Shown here in pieces: positions 46,265 to 54,796 of a stretch of DNA of 64,000 bases. How positions within the stretch are numbered: the first letter of the stretch is position 1; every line of letters begins with the position of its first letter. A program made the position numbers and the translations under genes. Where the stretch lies: positions 19,490-83,489 of the forward strand of contig CALDSV010000016.1 in assembly GCA_937924475.1 (NCBI GenBank), read 5' to 3'. The notes beneath the pieces were generated by a model. It was not told the DNA's origin. It searched no databases and worked only from the letters and a program-made list of their open reading frames with translations. The DNA comes from an uncultured bacterium (GTDB lineage Bacteria; Nitrospirota; Thermodesulfovibrionia; Thermodesulfovibrionales; Thermodesulfovibrionaceae).

Positions 46265-47272
46265 ATGACCGTTGACTTTTTTCTACTCATTTTTAGTCTT
46301 CTGCTAATTTTACTTAGTGCAGAGGTATTTACAAATGGCATTGAAGTTTTTGGTAAAAAGCTTTCCCTTAGTCAGGCTGTAGTAGGAAGCATACTTGCTG
46401 CAGTAGGTACTGCGCTTCCAGAGACAATTCTGCCCATGGTTGCCATTTTTCTTCATAAAGGAGATGTAGGAAATTCAATTGGTATAGGAGCAATCTTAGG
46501 AGCTCCTTTTATGCTCGCCACTTTAGCTTTTTTAATGATAGGAACAACTGTATGCATTTCTTATTTCATAAAAAGAAGAAAATTTGTTTTTGAAGCAGAA
46601 CTTTCCACCATAAAAAGAGACATAACATTTTTTGTGATTATGTATTCCTGCGGTATTTTTCTACCCATATTTATAAAGCATCATTTTATTGTGGCGATTT
46701 TACTTCTTATAGGCTATTTAGCCTATTTATACAGAACTTTTAAAAGTGAAAGTGAATCTATACTTCATGAGGAAAAACTTTATTTTGAAAAAATCTTTGG
46801 CAAAATTTTGCCTGTAAGTAAGTTTAAAACTATTTTGTCCCTTATTCAAGCTCTTTTTGCCCTATTAATAATGATTAAAGGAGCTCATGGATTCGTCACT
46901 GCCTTACAGCATATATCAGAAAAATTTGGCTTTGATCCTCTTTTATTTGCCCTTCTTATTGCTCCTGTTGCTACAGAACTTCCTGAAAAATTTAACTCCG
47001 TCACTTGGACTTTTAAGGGAAGAGATACTTTAGCAATGGGAAATGTAACAGGAGCTATGGTTTTTCAGTCTACCTTTCCTGTGGCTGTAGGGATAGTTTT
47101 TACTGATTGGAATATTACTGGTTATGCCCTCTTGAGTGCTTGTTTAGCTATTTTGGCAGGATCAATAATTTTAGGGGAGATTCACCTTAGAAAGAGAATC
47201 TCCCCCTTTACCTTAATTTTTTCAGGTTCCTTTTATCTCATTTATGCTTTAATTATATTAAAACCTTTTTAA
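46265..47272 (+). CDS. Calcium/sodium antiporter family (CaCA) membrane protein
   Basis: This 335-residue protein has about ten membrane helices and the two alpha-repeats of cation/Ca2+ exchangers: AVVGSILAAVGTALPETILPM near residues 37-57 and LLIAPVATELPEKFNSVTW near 234-252. The acidic residues in these repeats (Glu in ALPET and Glu in ELPEK) would bind the cation. It should exchange Ca2+ or Na+ across the inner membrane. The gene is divergent from nrdJ over 65 bases. Confidence 0.85.
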   Translation: MTVDFFLLIFSLLLILLSAEVFTNGIEVFGKKLSLSQAVVGSILAAVGTALPETILPMVAIFLHKGDVGNSIGIGAILGAPFMLATLAFLMIGTTVCISYFIKRRKFVFEAELSTIKRDITFFVIMYSCGIFLPIFIKHHFIVAILLLIGYLAYLYRTFKSESESILHEEKLYFEKIFGKILPVSKFKTILSLIQALFALLIMIKGAHGFVTALQHISEKFGFDPLLFALLIAPVATELPEKFNSVTWTFKGRDTLAMGNVTGAMVFQSTFPVAVGIVFTDWNITGYALLSACLAILAGSIILGEIHLRKRISPFTLIFSGSFYLIYALIILKPF

Positions 47273-47566
47273 TTATTCTTCCTCTTCTTGAAAAAGTTCC
47301 TCTACCTCTTCTTTTCCTTCTTCTAACTCGTCTTCCTGTTCTTCATCATTCATAAGAAGCAAGGTTAGAAACTCTCCTACATGAGTTTTTTCCTCTCTTG
47401 CAACATCAAGAAATATTGCCTTAATTTTCTCATCATTTGTTAAGGAAGCAAGTTGTTCATAAAGATTGATAGCATCAAGCTCAGCAATTAGTCCAATTCT
47501 TAAAATCTCTCTGTTAAGTTGTTCTTCTGATAAATTTTCCATTTTAAAAGGAATTTTTGAAAGCAT
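47273..47566 (-). CDS. EncFtn-like half-ferritin (rubrerythrin-fold) protein
   Basis: This 97-residue two-helix protein has LIAELDAINLYEQL and LDVAREEKTHVGEF. Glu29, Glu59 and His62 stand at the 30- and 3-residue spacing seen in encapsulated ferritins (Glu32/Glu62/His65 in Rhodospirillum), where paired subunits build a diiron ferroxidase centre. The C terminus is unusually acidic (about residues 74-97) and carries no cargo-loading peptide. No encapsulin shell gene is adjacent. It may store or oxidise iron on its own. GAGGAGG sets the ATG. Confidence 0.75.
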   Translation of the reverse strand: MLSKIPFKMENLSEEQLNREILRIGLIAELDAINLYEQLASLTNDEKIKAIFLDVAREEKTHVGEFLTLLLMNDEEQEDELEEGKEEVEELFQEEEE

Positions 47567-47635
47567 ATATAAACCTCCTCTTTTGAAATTTATTAATTAT
47601 ACTTATTTATCAACCTCAAGGGCAAGGCTCTAAAA

Positions 47636-47664
47636 TTGTATTTCATAAGAATTTTTATTATAAT
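47636..47664 (+). promoter_or_regulatory. Candidate promoter of the KaiC/GGDEF operon
   Basis: TTGTAT (47636-47641), a 17-base spacer and TATAAT (47659-47664) lie 28 bases before the ATG at 47692, with GAGGAGGGG between them. This is a standard sigma-70-type arrangement. Confidence 0.55.
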
Positions 47665-47691
47665 TAAAAAAAATAAAGAGGAGGGGTATTA

Positions 47692-49144
47692 ATGGCAGAA
47701 TATAAGAATGAGTTAAAAATTTCTTCAGGTATTTTAGGATTTGATGAGATCTCCTTCGGAGGATATATTCCCAATAAATCATATCTTGTTGCAGGAGGGC
47801 CGGGATGTGGAAAAACAATTCTATGTTTGCATTTTTTAGAAGAAGGCAGCAATAAAGGTGAATCCTGCCTTTTTATAACGCTTGGAGAAAAGGAAGAACA
47901 AATTAGAAATAATGCTTTACTAATAGGACTAAAACTTAAAAATGTTGAATTTTTAGATTTAAGTCCTTCATCTCAATTTTTCTATCATATTGAATCTTAC
48001 GATATATTCTCCCCAGCAGAAGTAGAGAGAGAACCTATTGTAAATAAAATAAAATGACAATTGAAAAATTAAAACCAAACAGGGTAGTTATTGATTCAAT
48101 GACCCAATTTAGATATCTCGCTACGGATGTCTTTCAATTTAGAAAACAAGTGCTTTCATTTTTAAGATTTCTCAATGAGAATAATGCTACTGTATTGTTT
48201 ACCTCTGAAGCAAGTGGAGATGCGCCTGATGATGACTTAAGATTTCTAAGTGATGGAATTATAGAACTAATTTTTTCTGATATTGGTAGAACCCTTGAGA
48301 TAAAAAAATATAGAGGTTCTGATTTTATTCCAGGAAAACATTATTACGAGATACATTCTGATAAAGGATTCACCTTATATCCTCGTTTACTTCCTGTGGA
48401 GAAAAAAATTGATTTTACCTTTCAAAAGCTTTCTTTCGGTATTCCAGAAATTGACGAACTTCTATATGGTGGAATAGAGAGAGGAACAGTAACAATAATT
48501 TCTGGACCCAGTGGTTGTGGAAAGACAACACTTGGCCTTCAGTTTATAAAAGAAGCTGCTGGCAGAGGAGAAAGAAGCGTTCTTTATAGTTTCGAAGAAC
48601 CTTTAGAAAAAATTATTGAAAGAGCTCAAGCTGTAAATATTCCATTGAAAGACATGATAAATAAAAAAACTTAACAATAAAAAAGATAGAACCTCTTAAA
48701 TACTCTGCTTGCTCTTTTGCTGACCTTGTAAGAAAAGATATTAAAGAAAATAATACCAACATTATAATGATCGACTCTACATCTGGATACAAACTTTCTG
48801 TAAAAGGTGGTGATATAGCAACACATCTTCATGCTCTATGTAAGTATTTAACCCAACAAGGTATTACTGTATTGCTACCAACTGAGATGAAAAAGATTAC
48901 AGGTGATCTCCAGATTGCAGAGGAAGACATTAGCTATCTTGCTGATAATGTAATTATTCTCCGTTATATTGAAGTTCAAGGTGAACTAAGAAGAGCTATT
49001 GGTGTTCTTAAAAAGAGACTCGGAGATTTTGAGAAAACTTTAAGAGAGTTTAGTATAACAAAATACGGTCTTAAAGTGGGAGAACCTCTAAGAAATATGA
49101 GAAATATACTCTCTGGAACACCCATTTTAATTAAAGGGAAATGA
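47692..49144 (+). pseudogene. Double-domain KaiC-like ATPase gene split by two frame changes
   Basis: Three frames read as one protein of about 480 residues. Frame 1 (47692-48057) has the first P-loop GGPGCGKTILCLHF. Frame 2 (48054-48674) continues KPNRVVIDSMTQFRYLA and carries the second P-loop SGPSGCGKTTLGLQF. Frame 3 (from about 48665, longest open part 48767-49144) continues LTIKKIEPLKYSACSFADL and IIMIDSTSGYKLS. The first change falls at TAAAATAAAATGA, where an ATG overlaps the stop by 4 bases. The second falls in a run of seven A. KaiC-like proteins act in signalling or circadian-type timing. The gene is broken, misread by the assembly, or kept in frame by slippage. Confidence 0.7.
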
Positions 49145-49145
49145 A

Positions 49146-49496
49146 ATGGCAACCATCCTCATATTAAGTAAAAATGAAAAAAATCTTGAATTAATGGCAA
49201 GATTTTTAAGTAAACAAGGATATAATTCAATTTTGACTTCATCATATGAGAATTTAGAGAAAATTATAATTGAAAATAGATTTGATTTGGCTCTTCTTGA
49301 TATCGCTGGCTTTGACAGTAGAATATGGAATTACTGCGAGAGAATTAATAAAATTGAAAAACCTTTTTTTATCATTTCACCTATAAAAAATCCCAAAATT
49401 AACCATGAAGGCTTAAAAAAAGGAGCAAAGGGGATATTAGAAAAACCTTTGGTAATGAAGGAACTTATAGATTTAATAAATGTTCTATTAAAATAG
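49146..49496 (+). CDS. Stand-alone response-regulator receiver domain
   Basis: This 116-residue protein is a CheY-like receiver: ILILSKNEKNLELMARFLSKQGY at the start, a central FDLALLDIAGFD with the probable phospho-acceptor Asp, and ILEKPLVMKELI with the conserved Lys. It begins one base after the KaiC-like stop. The acidic pocket near the N terminus is reduced (KNE in place of DD), so phosphorylation may be weakened. It lies between the broken KaiC-like and GGDEF genes of the same operon. Confidence 0.75.
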   Translation: MATILILSKNEKNLELMARFLSKQGYNSILTSSYENLEKIIIENRFDLALLDIAGFDSRIWNYCERINKIEKPFFIISPIKNPKINHEGLKKGAKGILEKPLVMKELIDLINVLLK

Positions 49497-49501
49497 AAAT
49501 T

Positions 49502-50360
49502 ATGGATAAAATACTTATTTTAGTTTCAAACAAAAACAACCAGATATTGCTTGAAAAAGAACTTTGTAATCGTTACTCAATCGTTTTACCAAACCAGGAT
49601 TTACAGCTCCTGGAATTTGATTTAATAATAATAGACGGTGTGGAACTTACAAGAAAGCATAAGGAGATAGCTGCACTTAAAAACAAGAGTTTTCCACTTT
49701 TCCTTCCAGTTCTCCTAATAACAACCAAAGAAGAAGTAAATCTTGCAAGAAAATTCCTTTATGAGACAGTAGATGAATTATTAAAAATGCCTGTAGATAA
49801 AGTTGAACTTAGAGTAAGATTAGATATTCTTTTAAGAGCAAGATATTATACTTATTTGCTTGCAGAAGAAACAATTTTAGATCCTCTTACTGGTGCCTAT
49901 AACAGAAGATATTTATATGAAATTGGCCAAAAGGAAATGGAGGATTTTATAAGAGAAGGAATAAAATTTAGCATTATATTGATTGATATAGATAATTTTA
50001 AAAAAAATTAATGATAAATATGGGCATATTTCAGGAGATATAGTTCTTAAATTTTTAGTACAAAAATTAAAGAATTGTGTTAGAAAAAGTGACCTTATAT
50101 TTAGATTTGGTGGAGAAGAATTTATCTTATTTCTTCGCAAAACAGATTTGGAAAAAGCTTTTGAGATATCAGAAAGAATCAGAAAAGAGATAGCCAATGA
50201 AGAAATAGAAATACTCGATGGACAAAAAATTTTTATTACTATAAGCGCTGGAGTTGCAACAATAGAAAAAGATATGAATGATCTTAACGACATCATTTAT
50301 AAAGCAGATATCGCATTGTATAAAGCAAAAAGGTCTGGAAAGAATAGAACTTGTGTTTAA
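49502..50360 (+). pseudogene. Receiver-GGDEF diguanylate cyclase gene split by a frame change
   Basis: The first frame (49502-50011) has a divergent receiver domain, then DPLTGAYNRRYLYEIGQKEM and IILIDIDNFKKN before a stop. The reading continues in another frame as INDKYGHISGDIVLKF, RFGGEEFILFLRK (the active GGEEF signature), ISERIRKEI and KADIALYKAKRSGKN to 50360. The frame changes in a run of eight A (TTTAAAAAAAATTAATG). If translated through, the product would make cyclic di-GMP. It is a pseudogene, a sequence error, or a slippage-controlled gene. Confidence 0.7.
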
Positions 50361-50432
50361 TTTTATTTAAATCAAATTCGATTTATAAGTTTAGCTAAAA
50401 TGTATCTAAAATTACTAATTATGGACGATTCT

Positions 50433-51983
50433 TTATAAGTAATTTGCTGTTAAATCTTTTATAACCTCTTCTGTAAAATCTTTGTCTTCTGAAGTATCAA
50501 GTATTATGAGTCTGTGGGAGGCTATCTCCTTGGGTGCTTCAAATTTTTCTTTCTGCGATAAATAAATCTCCCAGCGAGCATCAGAAATGTCTTCTGAGGA
50601 TTGCCTTTTGTTGAATCTCTCCTTTACCACGCTGTCCTCAGCAGTACACAAAATCCAATATATCTCAGCAAAATGAAGCTCCTGTAATAACTTTTCACGG
50701 TAGATTCTTTCTCTGAAAGTAGCATCAAGTATTACATCTCTTCCTTCAGTAAGCTTTTCTTTTGCCATTTCAATCATCTTTGAGTAAGTTTTCTCTGTAT
50801 ATTCTTTACTGTAGATTCCTCTTTCAAAGGGTTCAAAGCGATGCTCTGTTGGTGCCATGCCCGCAATTTTTTTTCTCACTATGTCTGAAGGAATCCAATC
50901 AGCAAGTATTTTATTTGCTAAGGCTTTTGCCAATGTGGATTTTCCTGTGCCTGAAAGTCCAAAAACTACAAAGACCTTTGGCTTCCCTCCTGCATAAATA
51001 TGAGCTAAATCAAAGTATCTGTGAGCCTTTCTTAAAGCTTCTTTTCTTTGCTCTTCTGACAGTGAAGGATCATCAGAAGTAAAACAGCCAATTTTACCTC
51101 GTACATATGCTCTGTAACATTTATAGAAGTTAAGAACTCTCATTAAATCCATGTCTTTTGATGCTGATATAAATTGCTCTACAAAGTACTCTGAAAGGTC
51201 TCTGTAGCCATGAAAATCTAAATCCATGCTTAAAAAACCTATATCGCTTGCTACATCTCCTGAGCGAAATCTCTCATTAAATTCAATGCAATCAAAAATA
51301 TAAACTTTTTTTAGATCATCAAAACATATATTGGCTGAATAAAGATCTCCATGCCCTTCTCTTATATAGCCTTCTTTTATGCGAGCTTCAAATAAGCCTC
51401 TGTTTTCAATGATAAACTCTCTTGTCCATTCTATGATCTTTTTGTATCTCCATTTGTTTATTGCTTTACCCACATAGGCTTCTGTTTGGGTAAAATTTTC
51501 TTCTGTGTTAAAAGAAACTGTTTCAACAGAGCCATATTCATCAATCCCTTTACCGGTGCGAGCGTTAGCATAAAAGGGGACAAGAACATCAATAATAAGG
51601 TCTATGTGTTTCTGCGCAAGGGCTCTCTCTTTTATAATCTTTTCCATCATTCCCTCAACAGGAAGCTTTTTCATTTTCACAGCATACTCCACCGGAGCAT
51701 CCTCTGATTCTACTTTGTAGCCTTCGGTAGTTTTTGAAATAGGTACAACGCCAAGATAAATCTCAGGACAAAGCCTTCTGTTAAGCTCTACCTCCTTTTC
51801 ACAGTAAAACTTTCTTTGTTGCAGTGTTGTAAAGTCAAGAAAGCCAAAATTTACGGGTTTTTTTATTTTGTAGACAATGTCATCAGCGATAAACACAAAG
51901 GAAATGTGAGTCTGAAGGACTTCTAATTTGGAAAGATTATTCGGAAAAGAGTTAGTGGTGAGCACTTCTTGCCAGTTTATCAT
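50433..51983 (-). CDS. Aminoglycoside-phosphotransferase-like / P-loop kinase fusion
   Basis: This 516-residue protein has two parts. Residues of about 1-325 form a protein-kinase-like/APH fold (HGDLYSANICFDD, then YIFDCIEFNERFRSGDVASDIGFL). Residues of about 330-516 form a P-loop kinase (VFGLSGTGKSTLAKALA, WIPSDIVRKKI, DVILDATFRERIYREKLL). This pair is widespread in bacteria as a predicted sugar or small-molecule kinase, but the substrate is unknown. AGGAGG precedes the ATG. It is probably monocistronic. Confidence 0.82.
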   Translation of the reverse strand: MINWQEVLTTNSFPNNLSKLEVLQTHISFVFIADDIVYKIKKPVNFGFLDFTTLQQRKFYCEKEVELNRRLCPEIYLGVVPISKTTEGYKVESEDAPVEYAVKMKKLPVEGMMEKIIKERALAQKHIDLIIDVLVPFYANARTGKGIDEYGSVETVSFNTEENFTQTEAYVGKAINKWRYKKIIEWTREFIIENRGLFEARIKEGYIREGHGDLYSANICFDDLKKVYIFDCIEFNERFRSGDVASDIGFLSMDLDFHGYRDLSEYFVEQFISASKDMDLMRVLNFYKCYRAYVRGKIGCFTSDDPSLSEEQRKEALRKAHRYFDLAHIYAGGKPKVFVVFGLSGTGKSTLAKALANKILADWIPSDIVRKKIAGMAPTEHRFEPFERGIYSKEYTEKTYSKMIEMAKEKLTEGRDVILDATFRERIYREKLLQELHFAEIYWILCTAEDSVVKERFNKRQSSEDISDARWEIYLSQKEKFEAPKEIASHRLIILDTSEDKDFTEEVIKDLTANYL

Positions 51984-52085
51984 ATTTTCCTCCTAATGTT
52001 TAGTCTAACAAAAAAGAAATGAAGCGGTATAGTCAAAAGTCTGTGAAATAAGGTTGAGTATGGGAGAAGACTATTCTTTTTCTGG

Positions 52086-52766
52086 CTACACAAACTGATA
52101 ACTAAAGTAAATCTTTACGCCTTTCTCTGTGGCATACTCTCTTGCTGGAGGTGATGCTTGATGAGTTACACAGAGAGAAGTATTTTTTCCATAGGATAAA
52201 ATTTCTCAATCTTTCTTGCCAAGGCAATAAAATTGTCTATGTCTGACTTCTTAACTTGAGTCTCTGCCTCTGCCAGTATCATAATCTCTTTGCCATCCCT
52301 TCTTCCTTTACCGATTATGTTTATCTCCTCATATTTGTTGGGTGATACTTCTGTATACTCCCTTATAAGAGAGCCTTCAACAGTTATTCCAAAGTCTGCC
52401 TTAAGAAGTTTTGGCAAATACTTGTATGTTTTATTTTCAAGGAAATAACCTACTGTATGAGACAGACCTCCAAGTTGTTGTCTTGTTTTTCTATGTTCTT
52501 CAATAAGTTTGTTAAGCCTTTCTTCAGTTTTCTTCTTTGCTTAAACAAGTTCATTAACCCTTTGTTCCGTCTTCTTCTGAGCTTAGGCAAGCTCTTCTAA
52601 AGCTTTATCAGTACGGCCAACTCTTTCAGAAAGCTCCAAAAAATCTCGTCTTGTAACTAAATCTTCATTAACTTTTTCTCTATGCCTTTTGTTATCTCAA
52701 TAAAGGCAGTTCTTGAGTAGGTTCAAGTTTTGAAATTTCTTCCCTGAGTGATGTTGTAATTATCAT
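52086..52766 (-). pseudogene. Decayed DUF3782-like PD-(D/E)XK nuclease gene
   Basis: The minus strand reads from an ATG at 52766 through EEISKLEPTQ, a frameshift, EITKGIEKKVNEDLVTRRDFLELSERVGRTD and a coiled coil (EELAxAQKKTEQRVNELVxAKKKTEERLNKLIEEH). The last contains two TAA stops at positions where Gln (CAA) would fit. It then runs into GGLSHTVGYFLENKTYKYLPKLLKADFGI and GKGRRDGKEIMILAEAETQVK. After another frame change it ends AREYATEKGVKIYFSYQFV at 52086. The 83-codon frame at 52166-52417 is its longest intact part. Intact relatives have a coiled coil and a restriction-like fold. This copy is dead. Confidence 0.65.
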
Positions 52767-53270
52767 AGCTATAGTATAGAAATTGTTAAAAGGTCATTAC
52801 AACTCTTTCCTTCCTCCATTGTCATTGCGAGCAGACCCTCTCCCTTTTCCTTCATTCCCGAAGAAGCACCACAAAGATTGCTTTGTCGCTAGGGCTCCTT
52901 ACAATGAGATTAAAAGGCGAATTGCTTCGTCTGCCCTGAAGGACAGGTTCGCAATGACGTGATAGGTGTTACGGAGAGGTTCGTAATGAAGAAGTGGAGG
53001 GTTAAACCACTGGCAATGATTGTGTAGAAGTCTTTACCCTTCTTCTTTGAGATTTCTACCTTGACAAAGAGGCTATCATACATGTGGCATTTCATATGAA
53101 ATCTTAGATCAGTAGTTGTTTGTGACATTCTAAAATAGTACCCACAAAAAACCTTAAATTGTTTTGAATTTTATGAACAGATTAAGTTATTCTACATTAT
53201 TACAGAGGAATTGAATTTCAATCTTAGAATTAGTATAAAGGACTAAAAACTTTATGTCAGGAGGTAGAAT
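52767..53270. other. Gene-free stretch with a dispersed repeat and a short frame
   Basis: The dispersed repeat at 52821-52958 fills the first part. The rest is AT-rich. A minus-strand frame at 52910-53128 (72 codons, MSQTTTDLRFHMKCH...) has no ribosome-binding site and runs into the repeat, so it is more likely a mobile-element or gene remnant than a gene. The start of the PLDc_N gene is preceded by CAGGAGG near 53260. Confidence 0.4.
52821..52958. repeat. Palindromic dispersed repeat (MITE/REP-like)
   Basis: The element is bounded by perfect 10-base inverted ends GTCATTGCGA and TCGCAATGAC. Inside, AGATTGCTTTGTCGCTAGGG and GAATTGCTTCGTCTGCCC are two related blocks that each end in CAATGA. 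The GTCATTGCGAG...GATTGCTTCGTCG theme is a well-known non-coding repeat of many bacterial genomes. It carries no coding capacity. The ends probably form one long hairpin. Confidence 0.7.
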
Positions 53271-53498
53271 ATGAATGGGATAGATATTTTATTTTGGAGT
53301 TTTGGTCCAATCTTCATCTTTTTTACACTTTTAGGAATAGGTCTTTTAGTAATTTGGATTTGGGCTCTTATTGATATCCTAAAAAGTGAATTTACCGGTA
53401 ATAACAAGATAATTTGGCTTTTACTCGTCATTTTTATTCCTCTTTTGGGAGTAATTCTGTATTATTTTATAGGAAGAGATCAAAAAATCAAATCCTAA
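53271..53498 (+). CDS. Small PLDc_N-domain membrane protein
   Basis: This 75-residue protein has two membrane helices: FFTLLGIGLLVIWIWALIDIL and KIIWLLLVIFIPLLGVILYYFIG. A WALIDILKSEF segment lies between them, with a short basic tail GRDQKIKS. This is the phospholipase D/nuclease N-terminal (PLDc_N) domain, here as a free-standing protein, whose function is not known. GGAGGTAGAAT before the ATG supports translation. Confidence 0.82.
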   Translation: MNGIDILFWSFGPIFIFFTLLGIGLLVIWIWALIDILKSEFTGNNKIIWLLLVIFIPLLGVILYYFIGRDQKIKS

Positions 53499-53905
53499 CA
53501 AGAATTATATTAACCTTTGTAGATTGAAGCCTTATTTTTAAGCTTAATAAAAGTAGGCTTTTATCAAAAAATTTTGATTTATTCTGTTATTTCTGAAGTC
53601 TAAATTTATTCCCTTGAAACAAGATTCAGACAGACCCTACCCTATGATTGCAAATTTACTATTTTTAGTAAAAAACCCTTCGGTCCAGCTAAAGATTAGA
53701 ACCGAAATCAGCAATGTTATAGAAGAACAGAGAGAAGAGATAGACAATGGAAACCTCCTACTCACAATTTATGTTAAAGTGGATACATAAAATGAAGAAA
53801 TAATAAAGAAAAATAAAGCTTTCAACATCAGCCTGATCATCCCTAACAAGGCCTCTTTTTGAATTTAAGCAAATTAAATTTTATAATTATTTTTTTGGAG
53901 ACCTT
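53499..53905. other. Intergenic stretch with a short frame remnant
   Basis: This 407-base region lies before the acyltransferase gene. A 48-codon frame at 53644-53790 on the + strand (MIANLLFLVKNPSVQLK... to NGNLLLTIYVKVDT) looks protein-like but has no ribosome-binding site, so it may be the tail of a lost gene. A hairpin near 53527-53563 may terminate the PLDc_N transcript. I see no RNA gene. Confidence 0.35.
53527..53563 (+). terminator. Possible terminator after the PLDc_N gene
   Basis: AAGCCT (53527-53532) and AGGCTT (53555-53560) are complementary, with a 22-base AT-rich loop, and the second arm runs into TTTAT. The stem is short, so this is weak evidence. Confidence 0.3.
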
Positions 53906-54796
53906 ATGGAGAGGACAGTAAAAAAGACACTCTTTAATTTTTTATTAAGAGTTTTTTTAGGTTTAGGGAAAGTATTACAGAAAAACCAGTTACCTGCTGT
54001 AGCTAAACTCATAGGTAATCTTTTTTATGTGTTACCATGGAAGAGAAAATCCATAGCCTTTGAAAACTTAAAAATCTCCTTCGCTAAAGAAATTCCAGAA
54101 AAGAAACTAAGGAAAGTTCTAAGAGATTTCTTCGCTGAGATAGTTTTAATGATTCTTGAAATTTCCCACAATATAACTCGCAGAGACTCTTTAATACCTT
54201 GGGTTAAGGCTTGTGGGCTTGAGTATCTTGAAAACGCTATTCAGAAAGGTAAAGGTGTAATTGCTCTAAGTGGACATTTAAGTAATGTACCACTAATGCT
54301 TGCATGGCTTGCCCAGAAAGGATATCCTTTAGCAGTTCTTTTCAAAGAGGGTAAATATTTACCTCAGGGTTTTCTCTATAATTTAATAAAATCTTACAAA
54401 ATTCATCCAATACCCTTTCACTCCGACAGAGAAGTCCCAAAAGAGATACTAAAGGCTCTTAGTGAGGGTAAAATTGTCTTTATTCTTGCTGATCAGGCCA
54501 GACCTGGAGTTTATGCGAAATTTTTTGGATACTATGTACAGTGCCAAAAAGGTCCTTTTGTAATAGCTAAACGTAAAGGTTGTCCCATTTTACCAATTTT
54601 TATTGTAAGAGCAGATGACCATTTTCAATTGACAGTTTATCCTGAGCTTTCTTTGAGTGAAAGTAAAATTGCAAATGAAGAGGAAATAATAAGGCTAATT
54701 GAAGAATATAACAGTCTTCTTGAAAATTTAATTAGGCAGTATCCCCAGCAGTACTACTGGTTTCATAGAAGATTTAAGAAGATGAAGACTCATTAA
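53906..54796 (+). CDS. LpxL/HtrB-type lipid A acyltransferase family protein
   Basis: This 296-residue protein has the length and layout of late lipid A acyltransferases, with an N-terminal hydrophobic region and the ADQARPGVYAKFFGYYVQCQKGPFVIAKRKG segment. The catalytic H-x4-(D/E) motif reads His124-LSNV-Pro129, so the usual acid is replaced by proline. Unless another residue takes its place, catalysis may be lost or changed. TTGGAG precedes the ATG. Its 3' end overlaps the convergent msbA gene by 23 bases. Association with msbA supports a lipid A role. Confidence 0.75.
   Translation: MERTVKKTLFNFLLRVFLGLGKVLQKNQLPAVAKLIGNLFYVLPWKRKSIAFENLKISFAKEIPEKKLRKVLRDFFAEIVLMILEISHNITRRDSLIPWVKACGLEYLENAIQKGKGVIALSGHLSNVPLMLAWLAQKGYPLAVLFKEGKYLPQGFLYNLIKSYKIHPIPFHSDREVPKEILKALSEGKIVFILADQARPGVYAKFFGYYVQCQKGPFVIAKRKGCPILPIFIVRADDHFQLTVYPELSLSESKIANEEEIIRLIEEYNSLLENLIRQYPQQYYWFHRRFKKMKTH

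Noticed and set aside
48054..48057. Overlap ATGA in the KaiC-like gene as normal coupling of two genes
   Set aside because: The two frames together make one KaiC domain, so a broken single gene is the better reading, although coupled translation cannot be excluded.
52910..53128. A 72-codon minus-strand frame (MSQTTTDLRFHMKCH...) as a gene
   Set aside because: No ribosome-binding site, and its second half is repeat sequence.
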